From the NCBI RefSeq assembly GCF_014898055.3, contig NW_023600993.1, positions 21,525,048 through 21,589,047 on the forward strand: a DNA stretch of 64,000 nt. The letters run 5' to 3'. The notes below the pieces were generated by a model. It did not search any database, had not been told where the DNA came from, and was given only the letters and a program-made list of their open reading frames with translations. Positions 12,741 through 22,862 of the stretch are shown here, piece after piece. How positions within the stretch are numbered: position 1 is the stretch's first letter; every line of letters starts with the position of its first letter. The DNA comes from Talpa occidentalis (lineage: Eukaryota > Chordata > Mammalia > Eulipotyphla > Talpidae). A program made the position numbers and the translations under genes.

Positions 12741-13874
12741 TCAGTGAAATAAGCCAGAAGGAAAAAGAAAGATATCAAATGGTTTCACTCATAGCAGAAA
12801 TTCAGGGGAACCAAATAAGACATCAGTGTAAAAAAATAATAACATGTGAGTTAGTAGTCAAGCTTCATTCTTTTGCATGTAGTCACCCAGTTTTCCTAGC
12901 ACCATTTATTGAACAAACTTTCTTTGCTCCCCAGTGCATATTCTTTGCTCCTTTGTCAAATATTAGTTGACAATAAATCTCTGGGTTTATTTCTGGATAT
13001 TTTCTATTCAATTCCTTTGGTCCGTGTGTCTGTTCTTGTTCCAGTACCATGCAGTTTTGATGACTATGGCTTTGTAGTATAGTTTGAAGTCTGGGAGTGT
13101 GATGCCTCCATTCCCTTCTTTTTTTTCAGGAGCTCTTTGGCTACTCAGGGTTTTTGGTGATTCCATATGAATTTCACCAATAATTGTTCTATTTCTTTGA
13201 AGAAAGATAAACTCATGCAGTTTGCAGCAACATGGATGCAGCTAGAAGGGATCATGCTCAGCAAAATAAGTCAGAAAGAAAAAGAAAAATACTTGATGGT
13301 CTCACTCATAGCAGCAATTTAGAAAACCTAAATAAGGGACCAGGAAAAAGACTAATTAAAACAAAGTAAAAATCAAAATCAACAAGGAACTATAAACCAG
13401 AGACACATAGGGGGAGGGGCAGGAGAGGAAGGACTAGGGTCAAAATAAGGGGGAGGGGGTACAATTGTATGGGGAATATAACCAAAAATGAAAATGCATA
13501 CATTGTGCAAAAATGAAAAATGATTTAAGAATTATATAAAATAAAATATTAAAAAAAAGAACTACAGTTACTAGGCCTCTTAGTAACACAAAATTAAATT
13601 TTGAACAGTCTTAATGAAAAAAATAAATAATAACAGTACAAAACACAAGAAAGCAAAAATGGACAATTATAAATCAGAGACATCCTACAGGGGAGGAGGA
13701 GGGAGAGGGAGCAGAGGGAGGGAGAGAGGAGCACAGGGGACTGAGGTGATGGTGCACAGATGCATTGGTGAAGGAAACTCTATGGGGACTGCACCTGAGG
13801 GGGTGGGGGAAAGCAAATATTGTTTAAAAATGAACAATGATGTAAAAAAAATTGATGATGCAAGAAAAAAAAAA
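12741..13874 (+). mobile_element. 5'-truncated L1 3' end (copy A), split by another L1
   Basis: Flanked by a perfect 13-bp target duplication 'atcaggattttgc' (12728-12740 and 13875-13887). The left remnant (to about 12834) matches the last ORF2 codons of the full-length L1 at 26.6 kb ('cagtgaaataagccagaagg', 'actcatagcag'). The right remnant (about 13636-13874) is L1 3' UTR with purine-rich G tracts and an A tail. Between them lies copy B. The 5' junction overlaps the L1 word 'gctcag', suggesting microhomology. Confidence 0.8.
12845..13625 (+). mobile_element. 5'-inverted (twin-primed) L1 insertion (copy B) nested in copy A
   Basis: The left part, 12845 to about 13204, is the reverse complement of the L1 ORF2 segment around 25.37-25.73 kb of this window (RT to C-terminal region). 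The right part, about 13205-13558, is sense L1 from the last ORF2 codons to an A tail at 13551-13558. About 0.85 kb of L1 between the two parts is missing. A direct repeat 'aataataaca' at 12835-12844 and 13626-13635 looks like the target duplication. Sequence 13559-13616 is not L1 and is followed by a second A-run, so it may be a 3' transduction. Confidence 0.78.
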
Positions 13875-13887
13875 ATCAGGATTTTGC

Positions 13888-14276
13888 CTCACCAAGCAAA
13901 TGGATTCAGACCAGCTGGCTTTTCTCCTTCCTCCCCTCTCATTTTTCTTCCCTCCTCTTTTTCCTCCTTTCTTCCTTCTTGTTATGCAATTTTGGAGAGG
14001 TTCATGAGGTTAGGGTTGGGAGAATATTTGTCAGGCTAAACTGTTACTGTCATAACAAAATAACCTTAATGTAGCTTATTTGTTGTTGATCATACCTTAC
14101 AGCACTGACAGTGATCTCTATTCCAAATATTATCCCAGGGAATTAGGCTAATAAAAGTTCTACCATCTCAACATGTGGCATTAGTGCTCAGAATGCAGGT
14201 GATTTTCTTTCTTCTTTTCTTATTTCTGTATTTTCCAGAATGGAACATTTTGGAAAATGTAAGTGAAAAAGAAATA
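13888..14276. other. Non-coding stretch with a pyrimidine-rich patch
   Basis: A CT-rich run covers about 13918-13985. No gene or recognised repeat otherwise. Confidence 0.5.
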
Positions 14277-14530
14277 TTTTTATTTATTTATTTTTATATA
14301 CAAGCACTGGGTACAGTCAGAAGCATGGGAGGGTGAGAGAATGCACCAGAGCGGGAAGCAGAACAGGCAGACTGACGAAGTACACTGCTGAGGGGAGCAG
14401 CGGGCACGGCAGGAGAGGTCTGCACACCATGTGGGACCCTCGCCTGCTGGCCGGGGATCAAACCGTTGCTGCAGAGGCTGTGGTCAGCTTCTCAGCCCAG
14501 CGCTCAACCGCTGCACCACCAGGGGAGGCC
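14277..14530 (-). mobile_element. tRNA-derived SINE, subfamily A
   Basis: Antisense copy with 'gtacagtcagaagcatggga', 'tgctgaggggagcagcgggc' and a head ending 'cgctgcaccaccaggggagg'. It is slightly shortened between the 'caccagag' and 'gcgggaagcag' blocks. No clean long target duplication is seen, only a short shared 'agaaat' on both sides. Confidence 0.93.
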
Positions 14531-16054
14531 TAGAAATCTAATATTAAACATAAAAATATGTTTGACCTCAATTATGGTGAACTGTGACCCAATCAAAAAA
14601 TAACAATAACAAAAGCACAACCCCAATCTTCCATAACATCTAGGGAGAAAGTAGTTATTTGCTGATACATGATCATTTAGAAGAGAAAGTCTTTCTTATT
14701 TTACAATAACTTCAGTCCTTTTGTTTCCTTGAGCACATAAGTCAGGAAATTTAATAGTAATATTGAAGATCATAATATGGTAGCTAAAGTATTGAGTTTA
14801 TTGATGACTTAATAAAGCTAGTAGTGATAATATTTCCCTGATCACTAAAAATGTATAAATAGATGAAATAATGGCAGTATGTACTGCAGTAAAATTAAAG
14901 TGTAGTAACACATAAATGCTTATGTACTTAAGAAGTTTTTGAGAGTGAAATTTACTCCTCAAAGGCAGTAAAATGATGCAAAATAATGAGAGCTTTAATG
15001 TTATTTCATTTTAATAATGTTATATGACCATTAAGAATTATTTTTAATTCAGCAAATCCCTCCCAACATTATGTTTGCTAAGTACTTCCTGGCTTGTGGA
15101 AGAATATATTATCCTTTACTTACTCACAAATCAGTACCATTAATTTTAGTGAGAGTTTATGTCTAAGAATAGAAAATGAATTGGAAAACAGCTATGAAGA
15201 ACGAATAAAGTCTTGATCTCTTCCCTTAAGAATATTAATTATACATGTTAACAGTTTATTAATTTTGCATCATTCTCAGAATGCCAAATTAATGTCTCTG
15301 AATTTTGCCTTTATCTCTAAATATAGAGACTTAACTATTGACTAGTAAATATGTGTATGTGTATATACGTTTATTTTATGATTAGATGTTGATTTTTTTT
15401 CTTCCTTTCATTCTTTAGCTTCCAATTTTTATTATTTATTCATGTTTGTAGTTAATTCAATGTATCTAAATGGCCAATAGCAGTTTACTGCTCTGCCTTT
15501 GTTTCCTCCTTTAGAAAAATCTGCTTGGAAATATTTCTGTGGTTTCTTTCATTATTCATCTCCAGAATTCTCAATAATATGCCTAGCCTTCTCTTTCTTG
15601 ACATTTTAGTTTTGGATATTATTATTTTTATATTATTATCTCCTATGTTTACAGATGTTGAAGCATTTATCCTCTCACATATCCATTAGTATATTTTCTC
15701 ATCATGTTTCTCCCAATAAAAATATAGCTTAATGTCTAGACAGATGAGTATTTGGTGTTTATATTATTATATCATTATGATACATTATTATTATGATTAT
15801 ATTATTATGATACTGAGCCATATTTAATATTAAAATTGGACCTTCTTTTTTTGTGTATTTTTTTATTTACCCTCAAGTGTACAATCTTGTATTTGTTGCT
15901 TTATGTTTAGTTTTCCTATGTTTATTTGGATGGTTGCTCTCAACACCTGCTACAGATTTGGCTTTCTGGGACCTCCTTGTATGTTCAAGGATTTCCTTCT
16001 CCCCTCTTCTGTGTTGGCTCCACACTCTCTGAATTCAATATCTTCCTTTCTTTT
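14531..16054. other. AT-rich non-coding stretch
   Basis: No exon or young element. An ATT/ATTATG-rich tandem-like patch lies at about 15758-15812. Confidence 0.45.
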
Positions 16055-16067
16055 TGCTTACTCTCTC

Positions 16068-16195
16068 TCTCTCTTTTTTTTTTTTTTTTTTTTTGGTGGG
16101 ACCCTTGCTGGTGGCCGGGGATCGAACTGGTGCTGCAGAGGCTGTGGGCAGCCTCACAACCCAGCGTTCAACCACTGCGCCACCAGGGGAGGCCC
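16068..16195 (-). mobile_element. Short head-only tRNA-derived SINE
   Basis: Only the tRNA-like head and about 15 bases beyond it are present. A poly(T) run (antisense A tail, 16074-16094) is followed directly by 'ggtgggacccttgctggtgg' and the head ending 'ccactgcgccaccagggga'. A perfect 13-bp target duplication 'tgcttactctctc' (16055-16067; 16196-16208) shows this was a complete insertion event. It is not a longer SINE that decayed. Confidence 0.92.
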
Positions 16196-16469
16196 TGCTT
16201 ACTCTCTCATTTGAGATAGAGCTGCCAATAATAGTGTGGACCAAAAGAATTTGTGGAAGGTTATGTTTGCTTCATTCTTAATTCATATTTGATTGATAGT
16301 TTTATTGAATATAGAAATCTAAGTTGGAAATCATTTTTTTGGAATGTTGAATGTTGTTACTTTTCAATGCTGATGTTCAGAAATCAGACTGCATCTAATT
16401 CCCAATACAGTATACCTCTTCCAAATTCTACAGTGAAACAATGTTCCATGGGTTTTTTTCATCCATTTA

Positions 16470-16738
16470 AAGTATATTTATTTATGCATACAAGAGCTGG
16501 GGTACAGGCCAGAGATGCGGGGGGAGGGTGAGAGGATTCACCAGAGACAGAGCGGGGAACAGAACAGGCAGACCAACTGAAATACACTGCTGAGGGGAGC
16601 AGTGGGCAAGTCAGGAGAGGTCTACTGCGCCAAGTGGGTTGCTCCCTGGCCGGCCGGGAATCAAACTCATGCTGCAGAGGCTGAGGATTGCTTCATAGTG
16701 CGGTGCTTAACCCCTTGCGCCACCAGCAAGGCCCAGTA
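16470..16738 (-). mobile_element. tRNA-derived SINE, subfamily B, full length
   Basis: Antisense copy with 'ggtacaggccagagatgcgg', 'agaggattcaccagagacag' and a head ending 'ttgcgccaccagcaaggccc'. A perfect 15-bp target duplication 'tttttcatccattta' lies at 16455-16469 and 16739-16753. Confidence 0.96.
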
Positions 16739-16870
16739 TTTTTCATCCATTTATCTAGGAACTCAGTAAACCCTTTGAATTGAAGGATTGTGAAGGTCAG
16801 AAACAAAGAGAAGCTATAGCATTTGCGTCTTTAGTGGAATGGAACTGTGGGCCTTTTCACCTAGTTACTT

Positions 16871-16926
16871 CAACTTTTTCACTAAAGCAGATCTTTTTCA
16901 ACTTTTTCACTAAGGCAGATCTATCT
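16871..16926 (+). repeat. 28-bp tandem duplication
   Basis: Two adjacent 28-bp units each begin 'caactttttcactaa' and contain 'gcagatct' (16871-16898 and 16899-16926), with only a few differences. Likely a local replication-slippage duplication. Confidence 0.9.
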
Positions 16927-17351
16927 TCTGAGATAAAGGGAGAAGGAAGGAGTAGGAAGATTAAGAATTGCATCTATGACAATAGAAAAAGGTTGACAAA
17001 ATTGAAGACGATGAGTTGACTTGATTAAAAAGAAATGGACCATGATTTTCAGCCAATGTTATGCTACCCTTTGAATTTGGTGTTCATAAATTTACAGCGA
17101 AACTCAGTGGGACTTATGGGGGTGTGAACTTCAGCTGAGTTCAGCATCAGGAGTAGCATATGTGTTGTTTTCTTGGTTTGCTAGGTAAGCAGCAAGGGGG
17201 TGCTGGTTCACCAAGTGCATTTCAAAAATAGTGAATCATGAGATAGCCAAGCTGAATAAAAAATTAAGTGAAGAAAGCCATGAATTGAGGAAAAGTTGAG
17301 AGTTTAGCAAGCAAATAGGAGGACAGTTTGAAATAATAGTTGTTTCCAGTA

Positions 17352-17636
17352 CTTTTTTCTGGTTTTTTATTTTTTAAAATTTGTTTCTTCATTTACACAA
17401 GAACCGGGGTACAGGCCAGATACGCGTGAGGGTGAGAGGATTCACCAGAGACAGAGCGGGGACCAGAACAGGCAGACTGAGGAAATACACTGCTGAGGGG
17501 AGCAGCGGGCGTGGCAGGAGAGGTCTGCTGTGCCATGTGGGATCCTCATGGGCTGGGTGGGATTGAACGATGCTGCAATGGCTACAGACAGCTTCGCAAT
17601 GTGGTGCTCAACAGCCTGTGCCTCCAGAGGAGGCCC
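17352..17636 (-). mobile_element. tRNA-derived SINE, subfamily B
   Basis: Antisense copy with 'ggggtacaggccagatacgc', 'tgctgaggggagcagcgggc' and the decayed head 'tgtgcctccagaggaggccc'. An 11-bp target duplication 'tgtttccagta' lies at 17341-17351 and 17637-17647. Confidence 0.94.
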
Positions 17637-17647
17637 TGTTTCCAGTA

Positions 17648-18685
17648 TTAAATAAGATAATGAGCACAAATTATGAAGTACCAAGTCACACATCATCTGT
17701 GCTCAATAAATGTTACCTGATATCATCATCATGAATAGTATTGTGTTCTACTATGTCCTGCCCAATTCTCTCTTTGATTCTAAAAAGTATAAGAATCTTT
17801 AAAGATTTAGAGAAATTAGGTGAGTGAGAGTCTTCAAGTCTGCTCCTTATTTCAAAGGTGTAAAATCAATCCACTTTTTTAATCTGACAAGCCAAAGGGG
17901 CAGTTCATTTTTGTTTTCCTTATTTCTATTGCAAACACGTTGCACTAGCTTTGAGAGTGATAAAAGTACAAGACAAATGAAATTTGACCTGGTCAAATCG
18001 AGCATTCCTGTGATAGCTTTCACAAGCTGCCACAAATTGGATATCTGATTTAAAGAAGGTATGATTCCCTTCCTTCACCTCCCATCTTTGATGAGGTTGG
18101 GTTGTAGAATTGGACGCTGGAAAGGTGGAAGAAGGTGAACACATCTAGGTCATTTGAAGTTGCCAGGACCAGGGTATTTATTGATCAGCTTTGGTTATTT
18201 AATCCTCTGTGATTCTGTTATTCTAAAACAATACGACTGAGTCTTGGAAAACAAACTGTTTTGCTAGGGATGCCCTTATTTACTGAAGAGTAGTTAGAGG
18301 GTGTGGGAGAACAAATATACAGAGATGGATTCAAACAACAAAAATAACACAATGGAGATCATGTAATTTATTATCTATATGAATGTGAAAGTGTAGAAGA
18401 GAGTAGAATTTTTAGTAGTCCTGGATGAAAGATTAAAATAATTCAGAGTGATTTGTTGCAAACTATGTGACAGGTCAGCACATTTGAATCTCATTTGAAT
18501 TCAACAACGATCATAAGAGAGGTGTAAGCAGAATATCTTCAGTTAGCTCGCCTAGATTTTACTGACAGTGTGAAAAATAAAACTCTTTAGCAGTAGATAG
18601 TTACAGAACTTAAATGGATGGCTGTTAGATGCTTTGTTTTCCAGTGGACATGTTTATCTTCCTATTGATCCTTTTTTCATTTTGT
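17648..18685. other. Non-coding stretch, no gene seen
   Basis: Overlapping frames on both strands at 17824-18144 are mutually exclusive and lack any domain. No repeat recognised. Confidence 0.4.
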
Positions 18686-18689
18686 TTGT

Positions 18690-18840
18690 GTTTTGTGTTC
18701 TTTATAGTCTGTCTCCCCCACTAGAAGGCATGGCCTCTCTTTCTTTTGCTCCAGTTCCTAGAATAATGCCTAAAACATATTATCAGATGTTCAGTACCTA
18801 TTAGTTGAATAAATGAATGAATTAATGATGAATGAGGGTA
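18690..18840 (+). repeat. Ancient L2 3' end
   Basis: 'gtctgtctcccccactagaa', 'ttcctagaataatgcctaa' and 'gttgaataaatgaatgaatt' follow the L2 3' terminus and its short TGAA-type tail repeats. Confidence 0.7.
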
Positions 18841-19675
18841 CAAATTGTGCTTCTGTTATATAATCAAGTTCTGTTTTTTTGAGTAAACATTTGATTGAAA
18901 TTATGCATGAATTTTTATAATTTTGAATCCATTTTACAGAGTTTGAGTTTAAGATTTATGGATAGACCAAGATGTGTAGGACTTAGGACTTGAACCGCTA
19001 TCTGTGATGTAAAATATTTACCACGTGAGGTTGTGTCAATTAACTCAGAGGCATGTCGTGACGGAAGTTATGCTCTGCTTGAACAAAGGGTAGGGTGACA
19101 CTTTGTAGGAAATTTCTTCATGAAAAGAATTTGGAAGAAAAATCACGTCGATAGGTACAGAGACAATGTTTTCCATTACTTGAGTGGGACTAGGATACCA
19201 TCTGGGGTTTTTATTGAATTATAGAAGTGATACTAAGTGTGATGTTAGTGATCATGGTTACACAATTTGCACGACCATTTAAGAGCATTATAAATAGTGT
19301 GGATTATAAAGAGAAGTATCTTGAGTCCATTCTCTGACCTTGGAATTTCTATTCTTTATCTAGTGAGGTCTTGTCTATGTAAAATATTACATCTGGTTTC
19401 CTAATATGAGAAGCAATCAGATTTCTGGATCTTGAATTTTACTTACATATGTAGCATTTTTATTATAAACAGGGTATATAATAGTACTTTCTGTATTTGC
19501 TTTTGAAAACTCTGATTAATCCATGCTTACAAATGATTTGCAAAATCCAATACAAATAGGGTGCAATAGTAGGATTACAGTTACCTTCAAGCAGAGATGA
19601 AGCTTTTTGATTACCAGTGTTGCCTTTATCCATTTAAAGATACTTTACCAATAAGTGGCATTGTTCCCTGTCACT

Positions 19676-19776
19676 GTTTATCACCTCCTCCTCCTCTTCC
19701 AACATTCCCTCCTCTTCCTTCTCCCTCTCTTTCTCTCTCTCTCTCTCCCCCCCACTCCTTTCCTCCCTCTCCCTGT
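19676..19776 (+). repeat. Polypyrimidine (CT-rich) tract
   Basis: About 100 bases almost entirely C and T, including 'ctctctctctctctc' and a C-run near 19748. It is low complexity. Translated frames across it are artefacts. Confidence 0.93.
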
Positions 19777-19799
19777 AACAGATGCACACTGGTATCATA

Positions 19800-20543
19800 T
19801 GTGGGGTATAGTTAATGTTTCAGTAACTACTAATGATGTTGAGCTGCTATTTATGTGCTGTTTACCATCTGTATATCCTCTTCTGTTCAAATTGTTTCCC
19901 TATTATTTACTTACTTTCAAGTTTTTAGAATTCCCTTATACATTCTTATGTAGCAAATCTGTAGTTTTGTGTCTATTTTCTTCCAATCTGTGACTTCTCT
20001 TTTCATTCTTTTATTCTTTTATTAGTGTCTCTCAGAAAAAATGTCCTTAGTTCTGATGAAGACTAATTATTTTTTTTCCTCTTATGTTGTCAAGTTTTTG
20101 CTGTTGTATCTAAAAATTCCTGTCACAAGGATGTTTTCTTGTTTATTTTTTATCATTTTTATTTTGCTGAGGTATATTTGGCAATTAAGAATTATAAATA
20201 TTTAGGGTATACAATTTGATGGTTTGACAGACATATACTAACACTGTAGATTTAAGTTTTGCCTTTGGATTGAATTTTTGTACAGATTTTAAAAAAAGGA
20301 TTCTTTTTATTTTTATGATTCAGTACCATTTGTTGAAACAACTGTTCTTTCTCCATTTATTTACTTTGTACGTTAGTTAAGATTCAATTGACCATGTATG
20401 TATGGGTCTATTTCTAGACTCTCCACTATGCTCCATTAATCTATATGTCTTTCCTCTATCCAATGTGACATTGTCTTGATCATTGTAACTTTATTGTAAG
20501 TCTTGAAATCTGGTAGCACATGTCATCTACATTATTCTTTTTC
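19800..20543 (-). repeat. Old antisense L1 fragment (left part)
   Basis: Diverged antisense L1 ORF2 landmarks are present: 'tcagtaccatttgttgaaac', 'gattcaattgaccatgtatg', 'atgggtctatttctagactc', 'gtaactttattgtaagtctt'. A 'tgctgaggtatatttggcaa' block near 20168 resembles an old L1 3' UTR. The fragment resumes at 26880 after the young L1. Boundaries are approximate. Confidence 0.7.
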
Positions 20544-20558
20544 AAAAATGGCCTTGTC
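20544..20558 (+). repeat. Left target-site duplication of full-length L1
   Basis: 'aaaaatggccttgtc' is repeated exactly at 26865-26879. The bottom strand here reads TTTTT then GA, close to the TTTT/AA preference of the L1 endonuclease. Confidence 0.96.
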
Positions 20559-21758
20559 ATGGGCGGAGCAACATGGTGGCGAGGAGACGCTGCGAGTAAG
20601 ATCTCCCATTAAAAAAAAGTTAATAGGGAGGAAAAGCGGCAGGTCCCAGTGAGAACTGGGACACGGAAGATAAACGGGTGACTCCAGCAAACTGCCCGAA
20701 GAAGAAAGTGGCCATAAAAGAGGACTAGAAGGGAGGGAAGCGCAGAACCCTGCTCCCCTCCCCCGCCCACAGAGGCGGCACTCTCTGACCTGCAGAGAGG
20801 AGGGAAACAACAAACTAAAAGGACCAACAAGAACAAACGACGCAGCAAGCGGGACTGTGAGTGGAAAGGAACTATTTCAGCCACCACACCCCGTGAACAG
20901 GAGCTGAGGCGAACCCTGCAGGATTCGCCGCGGCGGTGAGCGAACGGCTCAGGGCGCCATTAGAGAAGAACAAACACCCCGGGAGACGCGCACACAGCCC
21001 GGGCTGCCCGTAAGCTTGCGCGGGAAAGCGGCGCGCTTGGCGCGCTTGAAAAGCAAGTGCAGACCTGGATCGCAGCTGCCCAGGTGCCCGTGCCTGCGAC
21101 CTAGGCTTGCGGGGAGACGCACGGAGGTCCTCACTGAGGTGAAGGTCCCTCCCTGAGTGAGCAGTAACCAGGCGCCCAGGCACAGAAGCCGGGTGCAAAA
21201 GGCGCCATTCCCGCGCCACTGAACTGGGCTACAGCCCGCGTCCTGGACCTGAGGGCTTTGAACTGAGACCCGGGGCACGAAAATTCGGGGCGTGGGTTCT
21301 CCACGACGGTGGGGCACAAGGCAGACACAGCACCCCAAAGCTGTTGAGGTGTACCCTACCATCCCCGCTCTGTTCCCTGTCCCACGGGGTGGGGGGAGGC
21401 GAAAAACAGCCACCCAAGGACAATAGGAGAGATCTCTGGCGCCACCTAGCGACCAGAAAAAAAAGTCACTAACACCCCATAAAACAGGAAATTTCTTAAG
21501 ACTGCTTGAAAAGGGCAGAAGGCTTCTGGAGGACCCAGTGGCCAGCTGGGAAGTTAGCCCACGCCAGGCCCCTTCCGACCAGCAGTCTGAGCCCACAGAG
21601 GGAGCAGGTACCCACGTCCGGGGCAGACCGGGTGCGCAGAAGAGTGTGCCTGAAACCGGAGGCGCAGGGACTGCATCCCGCTTCGCCATTTTAGAACAGG
21701 GACATTTCTTCAGTAAAAACTGCCTAAAACCAGCAGAAAGCTCCCCCAGAAGACAGAG
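20559..21758 (+). promoter_or_regulatory. L1 5' UTR with internal promoter
   Basis: GC- and CpG-rich block in an otherwise AT-rich window. It begins 'atgggcggagcaacatggtg'. The 'caacatggtggcg' word near the start resembles the YY1-type site found at the start of other mammalian L1 promoters (inference by position and core ATGG). A CTCF-like word 'tggcgccacctagcgacca' lies at 21437-21455. On the opposite strand an unusually long open frame of 246 codons covers 20949-21689. Confidence 0.85.
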
Positions 21759-22787
21759 ATGGCTCCTGGAAGAGCCAGAGGGGAGCGGAGAAGTTCACCC
21801 AAGATGCCAGTCAGTCCGAGCAACACAGTGTCCCAACGCATACGACAAATTAGAAAACAGACAGTAGGGAGTAGAAGAACCACACGCAACATAACAACTC
21901 CTCAGGAAAGAAGCACACCACAAAAAGAAAACCACTCCCCAGATTGCAACGACAGCAACTTGGAAGAACTTCTGAGCCTTCCAGAAAGAGAATTTAAAAT
22001 TGCCATGATTAAAAAAGTGATAGATCAGAAGAAGGAAATTGAGTCCCTAAAGAGGGAAGTAAAAGAAATGCAGGAGATCAAAGAATTAATGGAGGAACTA
22101 AAGAACTCTGGGAAAAGCAATGAAAGCAGAATAGATGAAATGGAAGAACGAATAAGTACTCTTGAAGACACAGAAATAAAAAGAACCAAAACAGAAAAGG
22201 AAAGAGAAGTACGAAGGAAGAAGAATGAAGAAAGACTTCGGGAACTATCTGACTCCATGAGGAAAGGAAATATAAGAGTTATAGGAATTCCAGAAGGAGA
22301 GGAGAGAGATGTAGGAACAGAGAAAATATTCCAGGAGATAATTGAAGAGAACTTCCCAAATGCGAAGAAGGAGCTGAAAATTGATATACAAGAAGCAAGA
22401 AGAACACCAAACTTCCATGACGAAAGGAAAAACACAGCAAGACACATAATAGTAAAGCTCCCAAGAATCCAGGACAAGGAAAAAATAATGAAGCTGACAA
22501 GAGGGAAGAAACAGATAACATTCAAAGGAAAACCAATCAGGCTGACATCAGAATTCTCCGAAGAAACACTACGGGCAAGGAGAGAGTGGAGGGACATAGT
22601 CAACAGACTCCAAGAAAACAGATGCCAACCAAGAATACTCTATCCCGCAAAGCTCTCTTTCCTCCATGAAGAAAGAATATGGACCTTCCCAGACAAAGAG
22701 AAACTCCGGAATTTCATTGCGACTAAACCCCCACTCCAAAAAATACTACAAGGAATCCTAAAGCCAGAACCTCAGAGGGACGAATAA
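21759..22787 (+). CDS. LINE-1 ORF1 protein (nucleic-acid chaperone), intact
   Basis: A 342-residue protein, the usual length for mammalian L1 ORF1p. It binds L1 RNA as a trimer to form the cytoplasmic ribonucleoprotein and acts as a chaperone in target-primed reverse transcription. An N-terminal basic, disordered part (1-65) is followed by a heptad-rich charged coiled coil (about 66-165). An RRM-type domain follows, with 'GNIRVIGIPEG' at 170-180, and then the conserved C-terminal domain with 'ARREW' (273-277) and 'QPRILYPAKL' (290-299). The chosen ATG has G at -3 and G at +4, a strong initiation context; an in-frame Met at residue 16 is an alternative. No stop or frameshift is present. ORF2 follows after 75 bp. 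Confidence 0.95.
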   Translation: MAPGRARGERRSSPKMPVSPSNTVSQRIRQIRKQTVGSRRTTRNITTPQERSTPQKENHSPDCNDSNLEELLSLPEREFKIAMIKKVIDQKKEIESLKREVKEMQEIKELMEELKNSGKSNESRIDEMEERISTLEDTEIKRTKTEKEREVRRKKNEERLRELSDSMRKGNIRVIGIPEGEERDVGTEKIFQEIIEENFPNAKKELKIDIQEARRTPNFHDERKNTARHIIVKLPRIQDKEKIMKLTRGKKQITFKGKPIRLTSEFSEETLRARREWRDIVNRLQENRCQPRILYPAKLSFLHEERIWTFPDKEKLRNFIATKPPLQKILQGILKPEPQRDE

Positions 22788-22862
22788 CAACGAAAGAAGA
22801 CCAAAAAAAAAAAAAAAGTTATTAAAAGAATAAATAAATAAACCAAAGGAAAGACAAACATA

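Noticed and set aside
13614..14039. 141-codon frame as a coding region
   Set aside because: It runs through L1 3' UTR, an A tail and a CT-rich patch, and is low-complexity in composition.
14333..14533. Recurring peptide 'KYTAEGSSG...RRGL' found in many places
   Set aside because: It is the minus-strand translation of the SINE body, repeated because the SINE is repeated. It is not a protein family.
20930..21700. CpG-rich block as the CpG island promoter of a host gene
   Set aside because: It lies wholly inside the L1 5' UTR, between its start and ORF1, and no host exon follows.
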